Shown here one piece after another: positions 36,952 through 45,779 of a stretch of DNA of 62,540 nucleotides. Both the position numbers and the translations under genes were made by a program. The notes under the pieces are model-generated. The model was not told the DNA's origin and searched no databases. It saw only the letters and a program-made list of their open reading frames with translations. The DNA is taken from contig JBMHBX010000057.1 in assembly GCA_049890215.1 (NCBI GenBank), positions 1 to 62,540 on the forward strand, given 5' to 3'. Origin of the DNA: UBA685 sp049890215 (GTDB taxonomy: Bacteria; Pseudomonadota; Alphaproteobacteria; Puniceispirillales; Puniceispirillaceae). Each line of letters starts with the position of its first letter. The first letter of the stretch is position 1.

Positions 36952-38028
36952 TTATTTTTTTGCCACTGGCCGGCAGGTAACCACATCTGCATCTTTCCAT
37001 TTCGCTTTGTTAAAATTGGCCACTTTGCGATAATTTTTCTTGCGATTATTGGATGATTTCAGGTTTTTGACCTCAAGCTTTGCGATTGTGTTATTTGCTG
37101 TAAAACCATCTGCCCTGTTTTTACAAGCAGCAGAGCCATAGACAAGTCGCCTGCCTTTGTCGCGGCCATTTGAGGCGCCCAATTTATAGCCCTGACCATC
37201 GCCATTATCCACACCATTATAGGTGGCTGATGAATAAAACACCCGCACTGCATAGGCCTTTTTATCAAGTAAAAACTGGCCTGCATTCCAGAAATCAAAG
37301 CCATCATCACTATTTTTAAAGGCATGCACATCTATCAAATTCACATTTTCGGCCCCAAAAGAGACTTTGAAACCATCTGCGTTGCCGCCACGCACAGTCG
37401 CATCTGAGGTGCCAATCAGATTATAAGAGCCGGCTGACACGGCAGAGACCACACATAAATCTTTTGCCTCGCGCCCTTTGAGATAGAAGCCGGCGCCTTC
37501 TGTTGACACAGTGCTATGCTTGCCTGAATCACGCACTGTGATCTGATAGGCGGTAGAGCCGTTCTTCATGCGGATACCAGCATCAGGGGCGTTTGTGATG
37601 GTCAAATCCTTTATGAAAGAGGCGCCTGTGACTGTCAGGGAAGCATGTGTGCCTGAGCCTATTTTTTTGACCTCAGACATATCAAGCTCAACACGCCCCT
37701 GCCCAAGCAATATGGCGCCACCACGCACTGTCAGGCCATAGCCTGTAATCGGATAGACCCCTTCTTCGAGCATGACCACATCATGCGCGCGCAGAGCCTT
37801 TTCAATGATGGTGTTATCTTCCAGATAATCAGCAAGGCTGAGTGTGTGCGCTGTCGCCAAATCAAGAGATTCGAGCATGTTTATGCGCTTGTGACACTCA
37901 TTGCCGGCATCTAGCTTTTGGATAATCTGCCATTGATTATCATTCATGCCGCGCCATGTTGGCTCATCTGCCATGGCTGATGAGGCAGCAACACATATGG
38001 CAAGGACAGACAAATCATATCGAAACAT
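36952..38028 (-). CDS. Secreted right-handed beta-helix protein, PL9-type pectate lyase-like
   Basis: A 358-residue protein with a signal peptide ending ASSAMA-DEP, therefore exported. The body is a repetitive beta-helix. Four segments match the polysaccharide lyase family 9 active site: NADGFK (216-221), NSDDGFDFW (239-247), GDGQGYKLG (276-284) and NRADGF (304-309). In Pel9A, as I recall, four aspartates (209, 233, 234, 237) bind calcium and Lys273 is the base. Here Asp218, Asp241, Asp242, Asp245 and Lys282 sit at nearly the same spacing. So it is probably an active calcium-dependent lyase of an acidic polysaccharide; pectate itself is not assured. It is divergent from a glycosidase-like gene. 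Confidence 0.8.
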   Translation of the reverse strand: MFRYDLSVLAICVAASSAMADEPTWRGMNDNQWQIIQKLDAGNECHKRINMLESLDLATAHTLSLADYLEDNTIIEKALRAHDVVMLEEGVYPITGYGLTVRGGAILLGQGRVELDMSEVKKIGSGTHASLTVTGASFIKDLTITNAPDAGIRMKNGSTAYQITVRDSGKHSTVSTEGAGFYLKGREAKDLCVVSAVSAGSYNLIGTSDATVRGGNADGFKVSFGAENVNLIDVHAFKNSDDGFDFWNAGQFLLDKKAYAVRVFYSSATYNGVDNGDGQGYKLGASNGRDKGRRLVYGSAACKNRADGFTANNTIAKLEVKNLKSSNNRKKNYRKVANFNKAKWKDADVVTCRPVAKK

Positions 38029-38433
38029 AGTTTAACCTTTAGATCATTAGGGGTGACAGGCAGGGTATTTTTTGCCGGTATTTGCCTTTTATGGCCTTTA
38101 TGCCACAGTGGCAATGCAGGTTTATTGAAAAAAAATATCTGGGATATCAGAAATCCACACTACCCAACAACTTTTATGGCTGTTATTTTATAATAAAATG
38201 AATCCACCTTCCAAAGGTTTTCGTCTTTGTTATGTTTTTTGTATTTAGAGCCACCCCTTGGTACAGGTTTTTTAAGGTCGCAAAGCATCATGACGTCTGC
38301 AGAATTCTTTGCCTTTATCACATCGTAACCTTACTAGTCTTTTGCTCATCTGCGTATTTCACTACTTCATCAAATTGAAACTTAACGATTTAGCTTATGA
38401 CTGTGAGACCATATTGAAGGAGGTAGTAGAATA
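38029..38433. other. 405-base intergenic region between two divergent secreted-enzyme genes
   Basis: No tRNA, open frame of note or mobile element is seen. It must hold promoters for both neighbours. ATTTTAT-A-ATAAAAT (38185-38199) is a near-perfect A/T palindrome containing TATAAT (38189-38194) on the plus strand, though without a good -35. An unusually strong ribosome site, GAAGGAGG, ends 12 bases before the plus-strand gene. The region is A/T-rich like the gene to its right. Confidence 0.5.
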
Positions 38434-39615
38434 ATGAAGAAACTACTTTTATCTGCACTAACATTATTAACTGTTTCGACTGAAACAGCGTTGGCTAAAT
38501 CATTTTATTCTGAATGCAATACATCAACGGTATCAAATAAAGTAATCAATGCACCGATTGCTGACTATTATCAGCGTCAATATGATTTGAATAAACCGAT
38601 TGATGCGCTCTTATCTGAAAGAAACACAATCAATCCATTCCTGGCTTGGAACTACTATCTTCTAAACAATAAAGACAGACAATATGGTTTGGCTTGGAAT
38701 ATTTCAGCAACCACTGCTTACAATAATAAGAACACCATACGTGTGAACACACCTAACTGGAATTATTTCTATCCAAATAAGCAATGGAACTATTGGCAAG
38801 ACAGAGAGGCACAGAATCGCTTCATAACAGACATTGGTTGGAAACATGGCGCTGAATATGGTGAGACTGTTGCAATGGATTACACTGATAATCGTTTTGC
38901 TGATGCCTTTGCAAAAGAGGTATACTTCAAATCATCTTTGAATAAGGCTCACGGTGTCATGTTGGATTGGTGGCACGTTCATCAGCCATTAAGATGGAGT
39001 AAATCTAAACGCACAGAAGCAATGTTAGATATTGCTGATAAGATTAGAGACGTGAATGGTGAGGATTATCTGATTATCGGCAATACCAATGGTAACAAAA
39101 ATAAAGTATTAGCCGGTGCTTTGAATGGTGTATTCCTTGAACTGGTTAAGAAGCAATCATCACGAAACTACACTTGCAACGAACTTGCTCATATTGAAAG
39201 TGTTATTGAATTTAATGAAAAGACATTGCAAGAGCCAAAAATCATTGCCGTAAACGGCCAGAGAAAGACTTCATCTGATGATAGAGGTGAACGTAACTCA
39301 AAAGAAAATGTTCAATATGCGCGTCTGATTACAGCAATGAGCGCTGTTATTCCTGAACATGGTTATGTTCTGTTTGGTGATAATAACAGAGACTTTGATG
39401 ATGGTGACCACCAACACAGCTATTATGATTTCTATAATATCGATTTAGGCAAACCGATTAGTAAGAGAACTACTATTACAAAAGGTGTGGCATATAAGAA
39501 ATATGAAGATGGTGTTATTGCATATAATCGTTTGAAGAAAGATGTTACAGTAAAAATTGAAAACAAGACTATTGTTATTCCTTCTATGGATGCTGTCTTT
39601 TTTCACGCAGACTAA
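38434..39615 (+). CDS. Secreted glycoside hydrolase-like (TIM-barrel) protein, AT-rich
   Basis: A 393-residue protein with a signal peptide (MKKLLLSALTLLTVSTETALA, cut near residue 21 or 22). The pattern suggests a putative glycosidase barrel: HGVMLDWWHVH (173-183) places an aspartate (178) at a strand end, NGVFLELVKK (231-240) a glutamate (236) at another, and the end has FYNIDLGKP then KGVAYKKYEDGVIAYNRLKKDV, as in hypothetical glycosidase families whose last barrel strand is followed by a small beta domain. The exact family is not certain. Hand-counted lines run near 30-37% GC against roughly 50% around it, pointing to transfer. The ribosome site GAAGGAGG is the strongest in the window. 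Confidence 0.65.
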   Translation: MKKLLLSALTLLTVSTETALAKSFYSECNTSTVSNKVINAPIADYYQRQYDLNKPIDALLSERNTINPFLAWNYYLLNNKDRQYGLAWNISATTAYNNKNTIRVNTPNWNYFYPNKQWNYWQDREAQNRFITDIGWKHGAEYGETVAMDYTDNRFADAFAKEVYFKSSLNKAHGVMLDWWHVHQPLRWSKSKRTEAMLDIADKIRDVNGEDYLIIGNTNGNKNKVLAGALNGVFLELVKKQSSRNYTCNELAHIESVIEFNEKTLQEPKIIAVNGQRKTSSDDRGERNSKENVQYARLITAMSAVIPEHGYVLFGDNNRDFDDGDHQHSYYDFYNIDLGKPISKRTTITKGVAYKKYEDGVIAYNRLKKDVTVKIENKTIVIPSMDAVFFHAD

Positions 39616-39738
39616 CTTCAATCTGACTGTTCTTGTAACTCATTGATTAAGATACATATCCAACCAGACAAGCAATGGGATGATAAGTAACGATCCTCTG
39701 CTTCAAAGCAAATATGATGGTGTTTAATGAGAATGAAA

Positions 39739-41559
39739 TTACTCCACCGTCACAGATTTTGCCAGATTGCGGGGCTGATCAACGTCTGTTCCTTTTTCAG
39801 AGGCGGTTAAATAGGCCAGAATCTGGGTTGGGATCGTCATGATAAAGGGCATTAATAGGTCATGACAATCAGGCAGGCGGCAACAATGGGTGGCAAAATC
39901 CACCTCATCTGCAACAGAATCGGCTGCAAGCAGGATGATTTTTGCCCCTCTTGCCTGCGCTTCTTTGAGATTTGAGATCACCTTGGCAGATAAGGCATCT
40001 GCGCCAAGCAGGCTGACAACCGGCAGGCCATCTTCGATAAGCGCGATTGGACCGTGTTTCATCTCGCCTGCAGCAAAGCCTTCGGCATGGATATAAGATA
40101 ATTCTTTGAGCTTGAGAGCGCCTTCAAGAGCAATGGGAAACAAACTGTCACGGCCAAGAAATAAACAAGATGTTGCCCGAGATAATTCATGAGCCACAGG
40201 GCGCAACTCATCAAATAAGGACAAGGTTTTGCCAACCATAGATGGCAGGGACTGCATCTGTTCATGAAGCTTGGCTGCCTCAATGTCTGAGAGCGTGCCT
40301 TTGGCTCTGCCAAGCGCGATTGCAAGCGCAAGCAAGGCTGTCAATTGCGCTGTAAAGGCTTTGGTTGAAGCCACCCCAATTTCAGGACCGGCACGCGTTG
40401 GCATAATGTTATCTGCTTCTCTTGCAATGGTGGAGTGATCCACATTCACAAGGCCAATCGTGCGCAAGCCTTGGTCGGCCGCATAGCGAAGCGCCATCAG
40501 CGTATCAAGGCTTTCACCTGACTGAGAGATCGCGATCGCATGGCTGAGATGAGAAGTGGCAGGCTGGCGATAGCGATATTCTGAGGCAACCTCTATTGTG
40601 ACAGGCACATGAGCTATCTTTTCTATCCAATAACGCCCGACATGAGAGGCATAATGAGAGGTACCTGCTGCCAGAAAGACGAGCCCTGTCATGGATCTTA
40701 ACTCATCATCTGACAAACCTGCGGACAGTTTGCCATCTGCATCTGTCATCGCTGATAAGGTATGAGCGATAGCGTCTGGCTGTTCATGAATCTCTTTTTC
40801 CATGAAATGGCGATAGCCACCTTTGGATACAAGACCGGGGCTTGCTGAGACGATTACCTCTTCACGATTGACCAATTGATGGGCGGCATCATAAATATCA
40901 GCGCCATCTGCGCGGACAATCGCATAATCATTATCTTTGAGATACACAACACGGCGTGTTTGTTCTGACATTGCCATCGCATCTGAGGCAACAAAACAGG
41001 CATCTTCGCCAATGCCAATGGCCAAAGGTGAGGCATTACGCGCCACAAGAAGACTATCGTCAAAGTCTTTTATCAAAATCGCAAGCGCATAAGCGCCGTC
41101 AAGCGCCTCTAGCAACTGGCGCATAATCAGCTTAGGATCTTGTTGTGTTTTCAGTATCTCAACACATAAATGGGCAATGACCTCACTATCTGTATCAGAG
41201 ACAAATTCATGACCTTTGGCAGATAAATCATCACGCAGTTCACGGTAATTTTCAATGATGCCGTTATGAACCACCACCACACGCTCAGAGGCAGCGTGCG
41301 GATGGGCATTTGACTGTGTCACACCGCCATGAGTGGCCCATCTTGTATGGCCAATGCCAATGCAGGCAGACAGGCTTTGCCCGTCAAGTTTAGCTATGAG
41401 GTTTTTTAATTTGCCGACTTCTTTTTCGATGAACAAACTGTCATCTTTCAATAGCGCTATGCCTGAGCTGTCATAGCCGCGATATTCAAGGCGTTTCAGA
41501 CCATCTATCAAGATATCAGCACTGTTCCCTGCCCCGATATGTCCCACTATCCCACACAT
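39739..41559 (-). CDS. glmS: Glutamine-fructose-6-phosphate aminotransferase (isomerizing)
   Basis: It makes glucosamine 6-phosphate, the first committed step to UDP-GlcNAc. 606 residues. The N-terminal nucleophile Cys2 is in MCGIVGHIG; RYDSSGIAL-like EYRGYDSSGIAL and HTRWATHGG follow. Two SIS domains (about 290-430 and 460-595) contain AAGTSHYASHVGRYW and SQSGESLDTLMALR, and the C-terminal NLAKSVTVE is the conserved end. AGAGG lies before the start. It is divergent from glmU, which acts two steps later; no glmS ribozyme-like element is expected upstream in this group. Confidence 0.97.
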   Translation of the reverse strand: MCGIVGHIGAGNSADILIDGLKRLEYRGYDSSGIALLKDDSLFIEKEVGKLKNLIAKLDGQSLSACIGIGHTRWATHGGVTQSNAHPHAASERVVVVHNGIIENYRELRDDLSAKGHEFVSDTDSEVIAHLCVEILKTQQDPKLIMRQLLEALDGAYALAILIKDFDDSLLVARNASPLAIGIGEDACFVASDAMAMSEQTRRVVYLKDNDYAIVRADGADIYDAAHQLVNREEVIVSASPGLVSKGGYRHFMEKEIHEQPDAIAHTLSAMTDADGKLSAGLSDDELRSMTGLVFLAAGTSHYASHVGRYWIEKIAHVPVTIEVASEYRYRQPATSHLSHAIAISQSGESLDTLMALRYAADQGLRTIGLVNVDHSTIAREADNIMPTRAGPEIGVASTKAFTAQLTALLALAIALGRAKGTLSDIEAAKLHEQMQSLPSMVGKTLSLFDELRPVAHELSRATSCLFLGRDSLFPIALEGALKLKELSYIHAEGFAAGEMKHGPIALIEDGLPVVSLLGADALSAKVISNLKEAQARGAKIILLAADSVADEVDFATHCCRLPDCHDLLMPFIMTIPTQILAYLTASEKGTDVDQPRNLAKSVTVE

Positions 41560-41692
41560 TAGTCAGCCTCTTCTTCGCTATTATCAGGCACAATGAATTC
41601 TCTCTTATTGTCATAGCGAAAGCCGGCGCCTATTGCCAGAGTCATGTTGAATTCTTTTGAAAAATCATACCACCAGGACTATAAAGAGGCTT

Positions 41693-43045
41693 ATGAAGAC
41701 AACAGTATCATTTACAAGCTATATACTTAGCGCAGGTCATGGCAAACGCATGCAATCCGATATCGCAAAACCGTTGCATGAGGTAGGCGGCAAGGCGATG
41801 CTTGGGTGGGTCATTGAGACCGCATATGCAGCAGGTAGTGCGCATTTATCGGTGGTTACCTCACCAAAGCATGACCAGATTGAAGCGTATCTGGCAAAGA
41901 ATTATCGGGACGTAAAATCTGTCAAACAACCAGAGGCGCTTGGCACAGGACATGGCGCGCAAACCGCCTATGAGGCAGTCGGATGTCATGAATTACCTGT
42001 TCTTGTGTTATTTGGTGATACGCCTTTATTAACCCCGCAAAGCTGTCAGCATATGGCAGAGGCCATTCAGGCAGGCAGTGATGTGTGTGTGCTTGGTTTT
42101 GAGACAGATGAGCCAAATGGTTATGGGCGTCTGAAAACAGATGAAGACGGCAGATTGATCGCCATTATTGAAGATGCTGATGCCAGTGAGGCCGAAAAAC
42201 AGATAAGACTTGTAAATGCCGGCGTGATGGCCTTTTCGGCAGATGTGGCGAAAAAGCTTCTTGGCAAGCTAAGCAATGATAATGCGCAAGGTGAATATTA
42301 TCTGACAGATCTGGTTGCATTAGCGGTCAATGATGGACGAGATGTTACCTTTGCTCTGGCAGATCAAAGTGAGGTGATGGGCGTCAACAGCCGGTCTGAT
42401 CTGGCAAAGGTAGAAGAGAATTTGCAAAACCGCCTGCGCCAGTCTGCCATGCGTATGGGCGCCACTTTGCGCGCGCCAGAGACGGTTTTTTTATCATCTG
42501 ATACCATCATTGAAAAAGATGTAGTGATTGAGCCTCATGTGATGATTGCAGGTGGTGTTGAGATAAAGCAAGGCGCGCTTATCAGAGCCTTTTCGCATTT
42601 GGAAGGCGTGATTGTGGGGCAAAAGGCCATTATCGGGCCTTATGCCAGATTACGCCCGGGCACGATTATCGGCAAAGATGTGAAAATCGGCAATTTTGTG
42701 GAAACCAAAAAAGCACAATTTGAAGATGGGGCGAAAGCCAATCATTTATCTTATGTCGGTGATGCGATGATAGGGGCAAAGGCCAATATCGGGGCAGGCA
42801 CGATTACCTGTAATTATGATGGTTATGATAAATTTCAAACCACCATTGGCAAAGGGGCGTTTATTGGTTCAAACACAGCGCTTGTTGCGCCGGTGACAAT
42901 TGGTGACGGGGCCATTATTGGTGCCGGTTCCACCATTACCAAAGATGTGGCAGAAAATGATTTGTCCCTGACTAGAGCGCCGCAAAAGACAATTGCAGAT
43001 GGCGGTCAGACATTCCGGTCCCGCAAAGGGAAAGGCAAGGGCTAA
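41693..43045 (+). CDS. glmU: Bifunctional UDP-GlcNAc pyrophosphorylase / glucosamine-1-phosphate acetyltransferase
   Basis: It acetylates GlcN-1-P and then forms UDP-GlcNAc. The start is at 41693 (MKTTVSFTSYILSAGHGKRM), preceded by AAGAGG, giving 450 residues; the frame is open to 41657. The nucleotidyltransferase loop reads LSAGHGKRMQSDIAKPLHEVGG with Ser for the usual Ala in LAAG. The C-terminal left-handed beta-helix of hexapeptide repeats begins near residue 250 and includes YARLRPGTIIGKDVKIGNFVE and IGAGTITCNYDGYDK. hldE follows after five bases. Confidence 0.96.
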   Translation: MKTTVSFTSYILSAGHGKRMQSDIAKPLHEVGGKAMLGWVIETAYAAGSAHLSVVTSPKHDQIEAYLAKNYRDVKSVKQPEALGTGHGAQTAYEAVGCHELPVLVLFGDTPLLTPQSCQHMAEAIQAGSDVCVLGFETDEPNGYGRLKTDEDGRLIAIIEDADASEAEKQIRLVNAGVMAFSADVAKKLLGKLSNDNAQGEYYLTDLVALAVNDGRDVTFALADQSEVMGVNSRSDLAKVEENLQNRLRQSAMRMGATLRAPETVFLSSDTIIEKDVVIEPHVMIAGGVEIKQGALIRAFSHLEGVIVGQKAIIGPYARLRPGTIIGKDVKIGNFVETKKAQFEDGAKANHLSYVGDAMIGAKANIGAGTITCNYDGYDKFQTTIGKGAFIGSNTALVAPVTIGDGAIIGAGSTITKDVAENDLSLTRAPQKTIADGGQTFRSRKGKGKG

Positions 43046-43050
43046 GTGAG

Positions 43051-44493
43051 ATGAATTTATTAGCTTGTGATGATGCGGCGCGATTGCTTGACCAGATTTG
43101 CAATAAGCAGGTTTTGGTGATTGGTGACTTAATGCTTGATCGCTTTGTTGATGGCAAGGTAGAGCGTATTTCGCCTGAGGCGCCAGTGCCGATTTTAAGC
43201 AAGACAACCATATCAACCATGCCAGGCGGGGCGGCAAATGTGGCACGCAATATCTGTCAGTTAGGTGCCACATGCCATCTTGTGGGGATCACAGGTGATG
43301 ATGAGGCTGCAGATGAGCTGGCGCAGGCGCTTGGTAAGATAGCCGGACTGGCATTTCAGCCCATTATCATCAAAGGACGGCCCACCACGACCAAAACAAG
43401 GTTCCGCGCAGGCGCACAACAATTAATGCGTCTGGATGATGAGGTTTGCACTGACTTATCAGCAGAACAGGCAGAGATGCTGAAAGCGCATGCAAGCGAT
43501 ATGATCGCTCACTGTGATATTGTGATTTTATCAGATTATGCAAAAGGATGTTTATCAGGCGGGGTGATAAAGCACATCATCAAAATTGCCAAATCAGCCA
43601 ATAAGAAAGTGATTATCGATCCGAAATCCAGTGATTTTTCATCCTATGAAGGCGCGTTTCTGGTGACACCTAATCTGGCAGAATTGGTTAATGCAACAGG
43701 CATGACTGAGACAAGTGACAACCAGATTGAGGCAGCGGCAACCAGCCTTGCCCGCCAACATGATATTAGCTATATCCTCACCACCTTGTCAGCCAGAGGT
43801 ATGCGTCTTGATGGGGCAGATCATCATGTGCATATTCCGACTTTTTCAAAAGATGTGTTCGATGTCTCTGGCGCAGGTGATACGGTTGTTGCCTCTATTG
43901 CTCTGGCAGTGGCGGCAGGTGCTGATTTGGATCGGGCGATGATTTTTGCCAATCAGTCTGCCAGTATTGTGGTATCAAAGCCCGGAACAGCGTCTTTTTG
44001 TGCCGGCGAATTACTGGCCGCCTGCCCGCCTGTCCAAGAGGTGTTAACGCAGTTAGATGAGCATAAAGATGTTCTGGCAACATGGCGGCAAGATGGCTGT
44101 CGCATTGGGTTTACCAATGGCTGTTTTGATATCCTGCATGCCGGTCATATGCATGTGCTTCGTGAGGCGCGTCTGTTATGTGATAAGCTGCTGGTTGGGC
44201 TGAATACCGATCGCAGTGTCAGTGCCTTAAAAGGGCCGGGACGCCCTGTTCAGTCAGAAACCATCAGAGCAGGCATTCTTGCCGCCCTTCCCTATTGTGA
44301 TGGCGTGATTTTATTTGATGATGAGACACCTTTGGCACTCATTGAGGCCATTGGCCCTGATGTGCTTATCAAAGGCGGGGATTATCAGATTACAGAGATT
44401 GTTGGTCATGATCATGTCAAAAAAACAGGTGGTGATGTTGTGACCATTGCCTTGTTAGACGGTCATTCCACCACCACCTATCTGAAACGATAA
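43051..44493 (+). CDS. hldE: Bifunctional heptose-7-phosphate kinase / heptose-1-phosphate adenylyltransferase
   Basis: It makes ADP-heptose for LPS core. The 480 residues carry two domains. The N-terminal ribokinase-like kinase has VIGDLMLDRFVDGKVERISPEAPVP and the catalytic DVSGAGDTVVA near 270. The C-terminal adenylyltransferase has FTNGCFDILHAGHMHVL with the HAGH (HxGH) motif near 350-366 and KGGDYQ later. The pairing with glmU (five-base gap) puts LPS and peptidoglycan precursor supply in one unit; a GT9 heptosyltransferase-like gene is 12 kb upstream. Confidence 0.96.
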   Translation: MNLLACDDAARLLDQICNKQVLVIGDLMLDRFVDGKVERISPEAPVPILSKTTISTMPGGAANVARNICQLGATCHLVGITGDDEAADELAQALGKIAGLAFQPIIIKGRPTTTKTRFRAGAQQLMRLDDEVCTDLSAEQAEMLKAHASDMIAHCDIVILSDYAKGCLSGGVIKHIIKIAKSANKKVIIDPKSSDFSSYEGAFLVTPNLAELVNATGMTETSDNQIEAAATSLARQHDISYILTTLSARGMRLDGADHHVHIPTFSKDVFDVSGAGDTVVASIALAVAAGADLDRAMIFANQSASIVVSKPGTASFCAGELLAACPPVQEVLTQLDEHKDVLATWRQDGCRIGFTNGCFDILHAGHMHVLREARLLCDKLLVGLNTDRSVSALKGPGRPVQSETIRAGILAALPYCDGVILFDDETPLALIEAIGPDVLIKGGDYQITEIVGHDHVKKTGGDVVTIALLDGHSTTTYLKR

Positions 44494-44503
44494 GCGTACC
44501 GGT

Positions 44504-45760
44504 TTAGTCTTCTGCGGCGGCGCCTTTGGCGATAAATTCCTGATCAAGTGATGGCAGTTCTTTATCTGTCAACGTGGCTTCAAAAGCCTGAAGACGCTTA
44601 TAGATTGAGATAAGCTCAATAATGGTGGTCCAGCTATTGACCAGAAATTGAAACGAATTAGAGACCTGACCAAAGGCAGATAAAATCTGTGTCATAATAC
44701 CAAATGTTATCTGGCCTGCGGCAATGGTCGGAATCAGGATCAAAGTGGCAAAAATATTATCTGTTTGCAGATATAAGCCACGCGCCACGTTGAAATACAT
44801 ATAGTGGAAATAAATCCGGAAATAATTGCGGCGCACATTATTGAACAGCTCTGCCAATGTTGGCGGGGTGGCTCTGCTTTCATCATCTTCGCCATAGACA
44901 AGCTCTTTACGAAAAGCGGCTTCGACTCTTTGATTGCGGAATTGCAGGCCTGGCAATTTGATGCCAACAACAGCAAGCAAAGTGGTGCCAAATAACGCCC
45001 ATAAGATGGCCGCTGTCACCAATGGTGCCGGAATAGCGCCGACAAATGGCAATTCGGTGACATGAACTGACAGGCTTAATAAAACAGGCAGGAAAGCAAA
45101 TAAAGTCATGACAGAATCCACCACATTCACGCCAAGACCTTCCATAATGCCTGAAAAACGCATGGTATCTTCCTGAATACGCTGTGAGGCACCTTCGATA
45201 TGGCGCAACCGTTTCCAGTGATAGGTGTAATAATCATTCATGGCTGTGCGCCATCTGAAGATGTAGTGAGAGACAAAAAAGCGCGTCAGGACATAAACAA
45301 CCATCCACACAGAGGCAATTTCAAAAAAGGTGCCAATCAGCCCCATCAATTCTGAGACAGGAACAGATTCTTCACCGCCAAGCGCTGTTTGTAATCTGTC
45401 ATAAAATGGCCGGTACCAGTTATTAATGGCAACTGAGACCTGCACACTGAAATAGGTTGAAAATAAAATCAGCATTGAGCCTGACAGAGACCATAATTGC
45501 CACCGATGAGGCGATAAGCGAAACCAAACAGCACAGAAAATGGCACAAATGCTGAAGAAATAGAGGTAAAACCATAAAAATTCAGCCGTCACGAAATAGC
45601 CAAGGCCAATAATTGGCGCAGCGCCCTCTTCGGCAAAGCTAAATCCAAGCAATCCGCCGATTTGTTCACCAACGCTATACCAGATAAAGACTGTAAAAAT
45701 GGTCCATAAAATAGCACTTGTGATCAATAATTTTGGTCTTGGAAAAAATGAGTCAAACAT
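44504..45760 (-). CDS. sbmA: SbmA/BacA family peptide transporter
   Basis: A proton-driven inner-membrane importer of the SbmA/BacA family (ABC-like membrane fold without an ATPase domain), known to take up proline-rich peptides, microcins and bleomycin. Start at 45760 (MFDSFFPRPKLL) with TAGGAG upstream; 418 residues with about seven or eight hydrophobic segments. Family features are NNWYRPFYDRLQTAL, WRTAMNDYYTYHW near 165-177, and EGASQRIQEDTMRFS near 181-195. No ATP-binding motifs are present. It lies 19 bases after rodA on the same strand, so probably at the tail of the mre operon. Confidence 0.93.
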   Translation of the reverse strand: MFDSFFPRPKLLITSAILWTIFTVFIWYSVGEQIGGLLGFSFAEEGAAPIIGLGYFVTAEFLWFYLYFFSICAIFCAVWFRLSPHRWQLWSLSGSMLILFSTYFSVQVSVAINNWYRPFYDRLQTALGGEESVPVSELMGLIGTFFEIASVWMVVYVLTRFFVSHYIFRWRTAMNDYYTYHWKRLRHIEGASQRIQEDTMRFSGIMEGLGVNVVDSVMTLFAFLPVLLSLSVHVTELPFVGAIPAPLVTAAILWALFGTTLLAVVGIKLPGLQFRNQRVEAAFRKELVYGEDDESRATPPTLAELFNNVRRNYFRIYFHYMYFNVARGLYLQTDNIFATLILIPTIAAGQITFGIMTQILSAFGQVSNSFQFLVNSWTTIIELISIYKRLQAFEATLTDKELPSLDQEFIAKGAAAED

Positions 45761-45779
45761 GGTCACTCCTAACAATCAA

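Noticed and set aside
36722..37000. 92-codon minus-strand frame running past the PL9-type lyase stop
   Set aside because: It overlaps the lyase C-terminus in another frame, has no ribosome site and reads as low-complexity sequence; a short plus-strand frame at 36848 is likewise unsupported.
38029..38433. Possible tRNA or degraded gene in the largest gap
   Set aside because: No cloverleaf-compatible arms or CCA end, and no frame longer than about 30 codons with plausible composition.
39616..39738. Possible terminator or remnant between the glycosidase-like gene and glmS
   Set aside because: No hairpin with a T-run and no meaningful frame was found in the 123 bases.
41560..41692. glmS ribozyme/riboswitch near glmS
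   Set aside because: glmS ribozymes are a Gram-positive feature and nothing in this divergent gap resembles one.
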